From the NCBI GenBank assembly GCA_011316305.1, contig SAUG01000015.1, forward strand, positions 186,001 through 250,000: DNA of 64,000 nt, in the 5' to 3' direction. The notes under the pieces were generated by a model. That model saw only the letters and a list, made by a program, of their open reading frames with translations. It searched no databases and was not told the DNA's origin. Every line of letters starts with the position of its first letter. Within the stretch, counting starts at the first letter, position 1. The position numbers were made by a program, and so were the translations under genes. Source of the stretch: Rusavskia elegans (taxonomy: Eukaryota > Ascomycota > Lecanoromycetes > Teloschistales > Teloschistaceae). This document shows, one piece after another, positions 45,202 through 55,545 of this stretch.

Positions 45202-46487
45202 ATCTGGCGCTCCTGATTGAGTATTGTTGGGATCAGACGTCACAGGCGTTGCGTTAATCTGCACTTCTTTCTCAGATGCGAAGGTCGATATATTGAATGC
45301 CTCTGTGGGGAGTTTTGCAGGGTACGACGGATGAGGAAAGAGCAAAAGAACATTCGATCCAGCAAATTATGAAAGGGGAAGAGATGGATGGTAGCACAGG
45401 ACAAGAGCAAGACAGCTTTAGATATATAAGCCAGAGATTTGATACAGAACGTAAGATGTGGATCCGTTCGATAGCAGCCTAGATCTAGTGCATAACGGAC
45501 GACTTGGGATGACCGACAAACGCAACGGTAACAGTGGGATCGAAAAGCAATTACAAAGCATTGAATGAGCTCTACCTGAGTCCCCATGCGGACGACGGTA
45601 AGAAGACGGACTTAGCGATGACTCTCATCTTGATTACGGGACGATGTCACACCATTAGGGGTAGAAGTATCCTATCACGAGCAGGCAGCCAAGGGAAGTC
45701 GGTAGCAGATTGCACCGACGGAATAGTTGGAACGAACTTCCAGATTACTCACAGGAAGTCGGAGATAATAAGAATTTCGTCCGCGTCCGCCGAGAGCCTC
45801 CATTGCAGTTTGGCATGGCGGTAGCCAGATAACAAAGATGGAAACAGGGGTTATGTATATTAGCTTCAGCCTCGATGAAGCACGGCCACCTCTGATTGGA
45901 AGAGCCGGAGAAACATTGGCCCACCACTCTAATAGAAGGCTGAGAAGCCGGGAAAAGTGCTTACTCCAACTCCACTTCTCGAGGGATCTTTCCAACCGCT
46001 TCCTTCGCTTATCAGAGGGTCGTTGTTGGGCACGGAAGAGAGACACTGCAAGCTGTTCGTTGCTCGGGCCATTCCTCTTGATCCTTTGTCGGATTCATCC
46101 GCAGCCCGGTTGGGTCACACGACGCCCTCTGAGACACGACGAGATAACCTGCAGAAACCGAAGGAACGTACAGATCTCTGATATACCGTCTCCGGTCGAC
46201 GCTCGTGTGCCGTTTGGAATTATTTGACTTGATGAATTTTAGAGAGCTCGACGTGAGGGTCTAAAATAAGGTAACCAGTAAAAAATTTAGCAGCAATACC
46301 CTGTAAGGCGACTAGTTCATCGCGTGTACGGATTTACTCTAAACCCGTGCCACGTGACAACATCGTGTTATCAGTCCTTATACGTATCGCAAGCCGACAA
46401 TCGTTGATGGAATCTGTGGTGCCTGTCTGTTGCTAATGGAAGTATACCTGCTATTTACATCTAGAAGATTGTTAGGTGGGTATCATT
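45202..46487. other. Intergenic, MFS promoter and DRS1 3' side
   Basis: The MFS promoter with a TATA-like sequence (45422-45429, minus) is at the start. The rest shows no supported gene or RNA. The 3' flank of DRS1 has pyrimidine-rich stretches. Confidence 0.4.
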
Positions 46488-48968
46488 TCATCTCCTGACT
46501 TTTCCAACCTTCCTCTTACCAGCACCTTTGTTCCCTATCCTTGGCTTCACTTTTCCATTTCCCTTTTCCTTTGCTTTGCCTTTCACCAAGCCATCTCCTC
46601 TCCCTTTCTTCCAGACCCTTCCCTCCCTTCTCTCCCTCCCGGCATCCAGAGATTTCCTTTCTTTCCCACTCAGCTTCCCCTTTCCCCCCTTCTTGCTCTT
46701 CCCACCTTGGACCCCATTCAGTTCCACTGCCCCCTTAGCCCTCGCCTCCTTCTTCTCTTTCTCACTCTCGAACCACGTCCGCCTTGGCCTTGTCTTGATT
46801 TCATCTTCGTATTCCATCACATTCTCGGCCTTGCGCACATCCCGTTCGGCTTCTCCCATCTGCTTTAACTCCTTTTCCTCTTGGAGGATGGCGTCAATCT
46901 CGTCAGCAAGTTGATCGATCATCTCCTGCCACTGATCTACCGCATCAGAGTCAATAGTTCTTGAAGCGACTTTCGCACCCTGCGCCCTTGCCGCCTTGAC
47001 CGCCGCTTTCACGACCTTTCGATCTGGTTCCGCGGCCAACGTGCAGCTCCTTCCCGGCGCTCCCGCTCGTGCAGTCCGTCCCACGCGATGAAGGTAGATG
47101 TTGAGATTCTGAGGAGCCGTGTAATTCAACACCGTTTCCACCCCCTTGATATCCAGACCACGAGATGCCACATCCGTGGCCAGCAGATGAGTGGCCTCGC
47201 CCGTACGGAAAGAGGTGAGGGCAGATAGACGTTGGTCTTGCGACATGTTGCCATGCAGTTCGGCTGATGAGAGGCCGCAGAGAGCGAAGAGGATACGGAC
47301 GCGATGTGCTTCCTTCTTCTGGCGGAAGAAGATGATGGTACGTGTGGTAAAGACTTCTTTGCAAAGGTGGATGAGGTAGCCGAGGCGTTTATCCTCCCGC
47401 CCAGGGCGGAGACGCACGAATTCCTGGGTCAGCGTGGTGACCGTTTGATTGGTGTTGTTGATGAGGAGGCGGACTGGGCGATTTAGGCCTAGGCGGATGA
47501 GACTGTCGACGCGAGAGGTCATAGTCGCGGAGAACAGCATCGTCTGTCTAGATTTTGGGATCGTGGTTAGGATTTCGTTAAGCTCATCGGCAAAACCGTC
47601 TTCCAGCATTCTGTCGGCTTCATCTAGAACAAGGATTTCGAGCGTGTCGGTTGTGAAGCTGGGGGAGTTGCGCATGTGATCGATGAAGCGTCCTGGGGTG
47701 GCGATGAGAATATCGGGGCGGCCTCGCAGAGTTCTTTCTTGTTCGCGGAGGCTGAAGCCTCCAACTAGGAGGGCGAAGGTGATGTCGGTGAAGGTAGCGA
47801 GTTTCTGGGAGACGTTGAAGCATTGGACTGCTAGTTCGCGAGTCGGCATGAGGATGGCTACGCGGCTTGTAGGAACCTTCTTTGGGCGGTAGAGAAGACG
47901 TTCAAGTATCGGAACAATGAAGGCAGCGGTCTTGCCAGAACCTGTAACAGCACCGCCCACAACGTCCTTACCAAGCAACGCCATGGGTATAGTCTTTGCC
48001 TGAATGGGAGTAGGGGTGGAGAAGCCGACTGATGCAAGACCCTTGAGAACCGGTCTTGACAGTGACATGTTTTGGAAGGAATCCGAGGACAAGCCTTTTG
48101 CCTTTGACTTCTTGGTGCCCTCCTCTGGTGCAAAAAAGGCATCACGACGTATCTGTTCCTCATGGTCGTCGTTATCGTCGACTAATGGATTATCCGAGGC
48201 TTCATCATCGGGATGAGGTACTGGAGCCGCGATGGATTCGTCCCCTGATGAAACCGCTGAGTCTGAATCCAGGTCATTCTCGTTACCATGCTGTGCTACT
48301 TCGCTTTCTTTATCTGTGCCCGTGGCTCCCATGCCAAAACCATCCGGAGCCAGTGTTTCATCCTCCTCTACCTCTGCTTCCTCACTTGAAGCCTGCCTAT
48401 TATCCACCTCGTCCTCGACTTCATTTTCAGACGGCTCGCCCTCATGCAGTTGATGCTGCTCCTTGTTCTCGCTCAATGAAAGGACGCCATCGGCTGGAAT
48501 CTCGGCTGAGATACCCTTCCTTCTCCTCTTGATCAATTCATCAATGTCGACGCCCTTCTTGTCAGATTGGCCGGCGTTTGGCTGGGCTCGGTCATCTGCC
48601 TCCCAACCATCAAATCCTTCAACTACACCAGTGTATACGTTGCCAATCTGGAATTCGAAGTCCGAGTTCATAGCTCCGTCATCCTCACCTCTCGCTGCCC
48701 ATGATGTTGCTTCCTCCTCCTCGTCTTCCGAGGCATCTCTGCTCGACGGATGACCCTCCTTGGTCCTGTTCTTTCTTTTCTTAGATGCTCTATCGGTGCG
48801 GTTACTCGACACTCCATTGGCGGGATGCCTGTCGTTGTCGATTCGCTTTCGCTTGTTCGATGGGGCTCGGGCTTCGTTTTTAACTGTATTCGGCTCGGAA
48901 TCTTCTTCCAACGAACATGTCTCGCCATCCGATATGGTTAAGACAAAGTCTTCATTTATTGGCGCCAT
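46488..48968 (-). CDS. DRS1: Drs1, DEAD-box RNA helicase for 60S ribosome biogenesis (DDX27)
   Basis: Intronless, 826 residues from the ATG at 48968 ([16 protein letters not shown], the usual fungal Drs1 start). A frame extending further upstream exists but lacks family features. The first 300 residues are acidic and disordered with nuclear signals ([12 protein letters not shown]). The helicase core shows the Q motif [14 protein letters not shown], motif [12 protein letters not shown], Ia PTRELAVQ, Ib [39 protein letters not shown] and [14 protein letters not shown]. The Drs1-specific block [20 protein letters not shown] follows, then a Lys/Gly-rich tail. Drs1 acts in the nucleolus on pre-60S particles and 27S pre-rRNA processing. 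It diverges from the next gene by 352 bases. Confidence 0.96.
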   Translation of the reverse strand: MAPINEDFVLTISDGETCSLEEDSEPNTVKNEARAPSNKRKRIDNDRHPANGVSSNRTDRASKKRKNRTKEGHPSSRDASEDEEEEATSWAARGEDDGAMNSDFEFQIGNVYTGVVEGFDGWEADDRAQPNAGQSDKKGVDIDELIKRRRKGISAEIPADGVLSLSENKEQHQLHEGEPSENEVEDEVDNRQASSEEAEVEEDETLAPDGFGMGATGTDKESEVAQHGNENDLDSDSAVSSGDESIAAPVPHPDDEASDNPLVDDNDDHEEQIRRDAFFAPEEGTKKSKAKGLSSDSFQNMSLSRPVLKGLASVGFSTPTPIQAKTIPMALLGKDVVGGAVTGSGKTAAFIVPILERLLYRPKKVPTSRVAILMPTRELAVQCFNVSQKLATFTDITFALLVGGFSLREQERTLRGRPDILIATPGRFIDHMRNSPSFTTDTLEILVLDEADRMLEDGFADELNEILTTIPKSRQTMLFSATMTSRVDSLIRLGLNRPVRLLINNTNQTVTTLTQEFVRLRPGREDKRLGYLIHLCKEVFTTRTIIFFRQKKEAHRVRILFALCGLSSAELHGNMSQDQRLSALTSFRTGEATHLLATDVASRGLDIKGVETVLNYTAPQNLNIYLHRVGRTARAGAPGRSCTLAAEPDRKVVKAAVKAARAQGAKVASRTIDSDAVDQWQEMIDQLADEIDAILQEEKELKQMGEAERDVRKAENVMEYEDEIKTRPRRTWFESEKEKKEARAKGAVELNGVQGGKSKKGGKGKLSGKERKSLDAGRERREGRVWKKGRGDGLVKGKAKEKGNGKVKPRIGNKGAGKRKVGKVRR

Positions 48969-49320
48969 ATGTGAAATGTGAAACCAGCAATGTCTCTGAT
49001 GATCCTTGTGGAAAAGGCAAGATATCGTCAAGGGTTGACGGTGGGAAATATTTGGTTCCGCACTTCCCGCACAAATCTTGGCGTAAAGCTTGGACCATGT
49101 GAGATAATCCCGAGGCGGCCCGAGGGCCCAGCTCACGACTATTGCTACTTCGTAGTTACATGCAGTCGAGCGCCAGGGAGTCACGATGTTAGATCTCACG
49201 GATGTTGCGTCTTTCCGGATCTATTGGTCTTAATCATTGTATGATATACCTAGACTATCTTCCATATACAGCACCAAGCATTGTCCCATCTTCTCACCTC
49301 AGTGTAACCTTCTCTACAGG
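48969..49320. promoter_or_regulatory. Divergent promoter DRS1 / F-box-like gene
   Basis: The two start codons are 352 bases apart on opposite strands, so both promoters lie here. No TATA box or clear regulatory motif was recognised. Confidence 0.5.
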
Positions 49321-50310
49321 ATGCCACGACTTGAGTTCCTTGGATTGCCATGGGACATCCGTCTCATCATTTACTCCTCCGTGCTCGTTTCTTCCTCGCC
49401 TATCGATGTGTGGCCGGCCACGATGTTGTGTGGTTTAGGTTCTCCAGCTGAGTCAGTACCACACTCGACGATTTGGGATGTGTCCTTGGGTCTTCTTCAG
49501 TGCAACTCAACAATTGCTGCCGAGGCTGGTGCTGTCTTCTATGGCAATAACACATTTCGCATCCATGGCGATGACCGGGACTATCGTCTTGTTGTTCATT
49601 GGCTCAAGCAAATCGGAATACAGAATAGGGGTTACCTCAAGAGGCTAGAGATGAGGATATGGATCCCTTTGAAGGCATGGCAGTTACCCAATGGCACTCG
49701 TACAGATGGCGTGGAGGAAAGTCATTCATTTCCCTGCCACCCACACCTCGCCGCTCCGTCAATACCATGTCCAGAAGGTGCAGTCGACGTCATTGATCCC
49801 TTGATTGAAACTATCATCGCACTTGTTTCTCAATCCGGGGGTCGTAAACTGAAGCTGTATCTCAATTTTGGACCTATGGACTTCAACACGATTCCCGGCC
49901 TTGTCGGTCCTGGCATTACTGGACCTGGCACGATTGGAGCTGGCAGGGTGGAACCTCGCATGAGTCAGGGACCTGAGGCATGGCTGAGCATGGATTTACC
50001 AAACCTGATCGAAGAATGGCGTGCTAAACATACCTCGGATGACCTTCTCCGAATCGTAGAGATCCTATGGACGACGAATACTGACAAGGATTTTTTCTTT
50101 GACTCGAGAACTCTCATCGAACGTCTAGGGTGGCAAGTCCTCGAGGAGCTGGAAGACAAGTGGTATCAGCTCCCTGAACCCCCTACGCAGGCCCTTACTG
50201 CGCCCCGGAGCATATTCTTGCTCTTGAAGCGGAAGAAGCTTACAACAACGCTCGTAGCGGATGCTCCTTTCGGGTATGCGGGGTTATCTTGGAAGTTTCT
50301 GAACGGATAA
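49321..50310 (+). CDS. 2EXR/F-box-like protein
   Basis: A single exon of 329 residues starting MPRLEFLGLPWDIRLIIYSS. The pattern F-x-x-LPxxIRxxIY is that of the 2EXR/F-box-like N-terminal domain found in large lineage-expanded families of filamentous fungi. LLQCNSTIAAEAGAVFYGNN matches the next conserved block (a helix ending in a Y/F-x-x-N turn) of that family. The rest has no recognised domain; a Gly/Pro-rich segment lies at about 205-225. The ATG at 49321 is used rather than the in-frame ATG at 49237, because the domain starts directly there. Function is unknown; a role as substrate adaptor is only suggested by the F-box-like start. Confidence 0.65.
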   Translation: MPRLEFLGLPWDIRLIIYSSVLVSSSPIDVWPATMLCGLGSPAESVPHSTIWDVSLGLLQCNSTIAAEAGAVFYGNNTFRIHGDDRDYRLVVHWLKQIGIQNRGYLKRLEMRIWIPLKAWQLPNGTRTDGVEESHSFPCHPHLAAPSIPCPEGAVDVIDPLIETIIALVSQSGGRKLKLYLNFGPMDFNTIPGLVGPGITGPGTIGAGRVEPRMSQGPEAWLSMDLPNLIEEWRAKHTSDDLLRIVEILWTTNTDKDFFFDSRTLIERLGWQVLEELEDKWYQLPEPPTQALTAPRSIFLLLKRKKLTTTLVADAPFGYAGLSWKFLNG

Positions 50311-51553
50311 ACGTTGATCCACAGCCGGGGCATAAGTCCAAGGTGGAACATCGGTGTACAGGAGCCCTTGTCACGTCGCGCAAGCAGAAAACAGAAATCA
50401 TAGCAAGCAAGATTGAGAAAGATCTTTGGGCGGCTCTCCTAACATCTGCGATATGCTTTCCTTTGGCTACTTTGGCTACTTTGGCTACTTTGGCTACTGC
50501 TCACTCCGACCAAGCTTGAAGCTTACGATAAACGATCTGATACTGGGATTTTCACTAATGCCTGTCATACAACAACATTAATTGCAAGTCTCGAACAATG
50601 TGTCGTGCAAGCAGTTTGGAAAGAAGGCTTCCTTTGGCGGGTCGACTACGAAGAGGTGTTGTTACAATGACAGCCCTTTCCACAGATCCAATATGGTCTG
50701 AAATTTGTCGGTTCTACACATCTCCTTATCTGCAATCAGTTTGAGATATTGCGCCCGTTGCAGGAAGGTCATCTTCTGTGTGAAGCGTGGCAGCCGCTGA
50801 ATTGGAGGCATTTGTGCCGTTATTACTCGAGTTGGAAGCCTGTGTTGGATACTATTGGTGAAGCCTCACTACGTTAGTATATGGTTCTCTAGACTTATCT
50901 CTGCGTCTGTTGTGTGTTACCTCGGCCCCAGCAGTCAATGGGGTTCCCTTACAAGCGTCACTTTCCTCTATACCTGGTATCCGGGCAATCGATATAACCA
51001 TATCCTTCAGCGATGTAACGGTGGTTATATGCCTCCCGTTGTGACTGGTCTATGGTACGACATGACATGAAATAAAGAGTCTTCTAGAGTAGAGGCAAAA
51101 CGCATCTGAGCAGCCGAAGTTAATATGGATGACGAGAAGACATGAGGGAAACGGAGGCACTCCCACCAGATCTCAAACCGATCAACTAAGAACACCGATT
51201 ACGAGGGCCCCTTACTTGTTCTTGATACAGTAAGGTGGTAAATATCTACCTACTACCTTCCATTTGGTATAAATCAATGTTTCACTTAAAAAAAACAATA
51301 TCTGGATGTTTTTTGAACCTGCTGGTGAAGTCGTAAATCGGTGGCAAGAGAGTCGCACCATTTCCGCATATGACAAATATTGCCGCTCAAGTTCAACCTA
51401 CGCGATTGCGACGGAGGCATGTGCGACAAGCGATGCTTCCGTCCTGTGGAAACTGCTTGAAATAGATTTCAATCCAAAATCTATCAGAGGTGAGAGATTT
51501 CGAAGTGTCGACGCAGCTTCAGCTCGTTATTCTCATTCCGGCCGCATTGCAGA
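50311..51553. other. Intergenic with a 9-bp microsatellite
   Basis: About 1.2 kb between the 2EXR gene and the secreted-protein gene (both on the plus strand). It holds the (TTTGGCTAC)4 repeat at 50462-50497. No coding exon or RNA was supported. Confidence 0.45.
50462..50497. repeat. Microsatellite (TTTGGCTAC)x4
   Basis: Four perfect tandem copies of the 9-base unit TTTGGCTAC, 150 bases after the 2EXR gene stop. Likely polymorphic between strains. Confidence 0.9.
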
Positions 51554-52570
51554 ATGGGACCATTCCTGCTTGCATTGACCTGTGCTTTATTCACTGCTGC
51601 ATTTTCATCTGCGGCAACGATTTCAAGGCCTTCTTTACTCTTCAACAGCGCCGTCGATGCTATCCCCACTGTGAACCTCACCACAGCAGATGGCCGGACC
51701 TTGCAACCGGGCAACTCAAGTCTGGGAGCGGAAGATCCGCGCTTCTTCGTCTTGGTCAGAGACGGAACCGAGGATCTCTCCGATAAGTCGGTCTTCATGG
51801 CCGTGCTCAGAGCACTGGGAGAGCTGGCGAAGCACGAATTCGACGAGCACATCCACGGTGGGGAATGGTCAGCCCCTGGTTATGACGATGTTGCAGTCGT
51901 AATACCCCCACACCCACGCCTCCAAGTACGTTTCGCGATGTGGGGCCTTGCCCGGGGCGTGGCGCACATGCATGGCAAGGGTTATTCGTCCGTTGAGGTT
52001 CACCTATATTTCAACGGAGGGCGAGGTGTTGGACCGGTCGAGGTTGGCATAATCCAGATATTGAAGCGCCACCCAGTTCACCGCCGAGCTGAACCTGATC
52101 CGGAAACACTCTCGCTGACCACACAGCTTTCTGCCAACTCCACTGCACCCGGGAACACGAGCATTTTCGGTGAAGGTGGTGTCAGTAGCGTTAGGATTCC
52201 CAATTACAATCTGAGGACCAATTTCCGAGGGGTTCGACTCAGCACGTATGGGGTTTTCGCATCGATATTCGCCAGCATCAACGAAGTGGCGAGCATGGAC
52301 CGTTCGAAGCCGTTCGAAGCACGGGCGGACATTCTGGGAGGTTCCGAGAATGTCGGCTTGATATTTCGGCCCTGGGTCTTTCAGCCATATGGTCCGCCTT
52401 ATCTCTACTACGACCAAATGCTCTGGATGTTTGATCGCGCTGCCAAATATATGATCAGGAACAACAGATTCAATGCTGGCGAATTCGTGTTGTTAGTTGA
52501 CAATGAGCCGGTTGGATTCGGAGAATTCCACAAACTGGTAAGGGGGGCAGTTTCATTGAAAGAAGAGTAG
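51554..52570 (+). CDS. Secreted protein, function unknown
   Basis: A single exon of 338 residues. The N-terminus MGPFLLALTCALFTAAFSSA is a good signal peptide with cleavage likely after SSA at about 20. N-glycosylation sites are present (NLTT, NSS, NST, NTS). No enzyme motif was recognised, and only one Cys remains, so it is not a typical small cysteine-rich effector. The central part has DDVAVVIPPHPRLQVRFAMW and a region with IFASINEVASMD. It sits at the border of an AT-rich repeat block, a position often seen for fast-evolving fungal secreted genes, but its codon use and frame look normal. The start is supported by the signal peptide. Confidence 0.6.
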   Translation: MGPFLLALTCALFTAAFSSAATISRPSLLFNSAVDAIPTVNLTTADGRTLQPGNSSLGAEDPRFFVLVRDGTEDLSDKSVFMAVLRALGELAKHEFDEHIHGGEWSAPGYDDVAVVIPPHPRLQVRFAMWGLARGVAHMHGKGYSSVEVHLYFNGGRGVGPVEVGIIQILKRHPVHRRAEPDPETLSLTTQLSANSTAPGNTSIFGEGGVSSVRIPNYNLRTNFRGVRLSTYGVFASIFASINEVASMDRSKPFEARADILGGSENVGLIFRPWVFQPYGPPYLYYDQMLWMFDRAAKYMIRNNRFNAGEFVLLVDNEPVGFGEFHKLVRGAVSLKEE

Positions 52571-52874
52571 CAATGCATGAGACATGGACTGCGAGGACTC
52601 CAAGGACTGTAAATAGGAACCGAGCTTCAAGAGAGATGTACCTAAGCGTCAAGATCAGTTTCAGACAGACAAGAAGCGCACCTGCAGGCTCCGCAATATC
52701 TCAAAGTTTTCCATAAAATATTTGGGCTTCATTTGACTTGCCTCAGAACTCAGACCTGCACCGCCGAAATTTAAGCGAGATTAAAGAGTATTCGAACTAG
52801 AGTCTAGTGGTTACCCTATCTAGCTAGACCCTAAAAACTCCGTCGGTCGCAGGTCTAAGTTAGACTGGCCACTT

Positions 52875-52913
52875 CGGGTCGGGTTCCCGTCGGTTCCTCG
52901 GGAACCCGACCCG
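52875..52913. repeat. Perfect 15-bp inverted repeat at the edge of the AT-rich block
   Basis: CGGGTCGGGTTCCCG at 52875-52889 is the exact reverse complement of 52899-52913, with a 9-base loop. Further copies of the GGGTCGGGTT word follow up to 53000 in both orientations, one arm differing by a C-to-T change. It could be a terminal inverted repeat. Confidence 0.75.
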
Positions 52914-53150
52914 CCAAGCGGTTCGGGTCGGTTCCTAAAGTTGGAACCGAGAGTCGGGTCGGGTTATAAAGTAGGAACCGACGGGAATCCGACCCGACCC
53001 GCTAAACCTTCTATATATAGTATATTATAATAATAGTTATAGTATAATACTATAATTAATATAATAAATAATTAATTAATTAATATTTTCTATAGATAAT
53101 ATATATAGATAATATATTTCCTTTTACTATATTAATTTTTAATAGATAGA

Positions 53151-53262
53151 TATTACTTTTATACTAGAATTATACTTTTATACTAGAGTTATACTTTTGT
53201 ACTAGAGTTATACTTTTATACTAAAGTTATATTTTTATACTAGAATTATACTTTTATACTAG
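53151..53262. repeat. 19-bp AT-rich tandem repeat, about six copies
   Basis: Units close to TATACTTTTATACTAGAGT follow one another with one to three differences each. Confidence 0.8.
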
Positions 53263-55545
53263 GTTTTAGCGGTTTTAACGGATCGAACCCGGGATACGAA
53301 TTCGGATTCAAAACCCGATCCGACGGCCAATCTAGTCTAAGTTTAGAACTACGAATTTCGGTTAGATTAATATTCGTAATTTCCCGAAAAATTCCTTTTC
53401 GTCATTACCAAAAGTATCGATTCCGTTCAGAGTTAATTAAATAAATCTAAACTGATAAACGAATTTGATTCTATATTCTGTCTAGCGCGTTATAAAAGCG
53501 TTTATAAACAAATCTTTTATTTATAAACAAGATTTTAGCTTATAAACGCTTTAAACGAATTTTAAAATTTTTAGAAAAAAACTTTTAAAAATTCCAAATC
53601 TTTCTATCTAATAGAGCTACTAGTATTCTATAATATATCTATACTAGTAAACTTTTCGCGTAGATTTTAAAAATTTTATTTATAGAACGCTAGTATTACT
53701 AGTTTCTAAACTAAAGATTTCCCGTTATTAAACGAGAACTAACGGATACTATATTAGAGTTTTCGAAAAGTGGCCCTGGAGGTCCAATAATTTTGGTAGA
53801 GGCCCTGCGGGCTCGAACGGCTTCGGGGCGCCCCGGGCGCCCGAAAAATTATTAGAAACGCTCCGGGCGCTCCGAATTCCCTAGGGCTTATAAACGGCTA
53901 ATAATATTAGCCGCCGTCGAAAAGAAAAGTTTTTATAGAGCTACGCTAGCGGCGTCTACTCGCTAACGTTATATAGGACGAACGATTAATACTAACTAGT
54001 TCGAGAATTAAAAAAATCTACGAAACCGATAATTTTTATACGCGTAAAGTCTAGCGCCGTTACTAGCGCGTATACTATTCGGCCTATATAGAAACTAAGC
54101 TAATATTCGCTAAATCTTTTACTATATTATATATATATATACTATAAACGCAGCCTTTAAGGTTCAGAGAATTATTAGAGGAGTCCGGGGCGCCTTGGGC
54201 GCCTAAGACGCTCCACCAGAAGCCCGGAGCTCCTCAGGGCTACGTCAACAGCCCCGAGCCTCCCAGGGCCGAAATTTGAAAACCTTGATGTAAACCTTAA
54301 AAAGTTTAATTTAAAAATTCTAAATATAGATAAAATAGACGTTTTTAGAATATATCTAAATTTTTTGGTTTATTAAATAAATTAATTCTACTTAAACCGG
54401 TTTAATCGACTTTGAACGTTTTTTTCATTTTAAAATACTATAAACGAATTGTATATTTGCTGATATATCGACGAAAAAAAAAGGTTTCTTACTAAGATTG
54501 CGACACGAGGAAAAACGGGAAAGAACAGAAAAAACGTTTCGATAAATAGAGATCTAATTTACTTAACCTCGTTATTGATTCTATACGACTACGTAGAAGA
54601 AAAAAAGAAATTTCGAAAAAAAACGTAAATAAACAAGTATTAACCTAGTAGGAAATCCGGGTATTAAATTCAGACTCTCTACTAATATCGTCTTAGTCAG
54701 CTTTTTCTAGGCTTGGCATACACGTTTTACCCGGGCATGACTATAAACGATATTATGTACCTTAGGGAGTCTGAGAGCTGAGGCAACATTTGACGCCAAG
54801 CGTGATTTATATTCTTGCGAGCCTGAGGCCAGTGCGGCTGAAAGATTAGATAGCACTCGTATCCGTATTGACATTCAGTCAACCTTCATCACCACCACAT
54901 TCATGCATATACATTTTGAACCCCTAGCAGTTTCCTTGAACCCGACGGTTCGACAGCCCGAGCACATCATTCATGCTCTCCCTACCCATACCACTGCTCT
55001 AAATTGGCAGTACATGATAAATTGATGGAACTCAAAAAGTTTCTACTACGAAAGTATATTTGCCGATACCTTCATTAATATAATCCGACATGATCGTAAA
55101 TGTCCATAAACGGATGCAAAGGAGGACTCATAGCCCCAAACATCAGGCGTTTATGAAACGTCGAATCGATTAAACAATGATTGAAAGACTGGTATCTCCG
55201 ACCCTTGCCAATTACCATAACATATACGAGCCGTACATACAGCTCTTGGGAGATACATCCATACAAAAAAAACCAACTTTTCCTCTTGTCCATGCGACCG
55301 TTCCTGACCCAAAACGATGCATATCATTCCATCCAATCCATGAGTCCCCTGGTTATTCATCCTCCATTGCTTTCATCACGCAAAGCCAGTCCGCCAAACA
55401 GCATCTGTACACATCCACTCCCATTACATGTGCCAATTCAACCCTTCACAAGAAAGAGCCAACCTCGCTCCAAACGCCGGCGCTCACTTGCATGTCGAAA
55501 CCAAAATCCAACGGACGATCCTTCGAAGGATGTAATACCAGATCA

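Larger units (their letters stand above)
52860..54700. mobile_element. Decayed transposon, probably RIP-mutated, with GC islands
   Basis: The block alternates very AT-rich, TA-dense sequence with short GC-rich islands: 52875-53006 (repeats of GGGTCGGGTT and its complement), 53772-53886 (GGGGCGCCCCGGGCGCCC) and 54183-54280. No transposase or reverse transcriptase frame survives. TA richness with loss of CA/TG fits repeat-induced point mutation of a transposon. Which element it was cannot be said. Confidence 0.6.
52571..55545. other. Gene-free block, mostly AT-rich repeat DNA
   Basis: Nearly 3 kb without a supported gene. From about 52.76 to 54.7 kb it is strongly AT-rich with dense TA steps and no long frame; normal composition returns after about 54.7 kb. 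The components are listed separately. Some 55.0-55.5 kb sequence is the 3' flank of the DIP2-like gene. Confidence 0.7.

Noticed and set aside
48969..49199. Extension of DRS1 to an upstream start at 49199
   Set aside because: The added 77 residues are unlike Drs1, and the family normally starts MAPI..., found at 48968.
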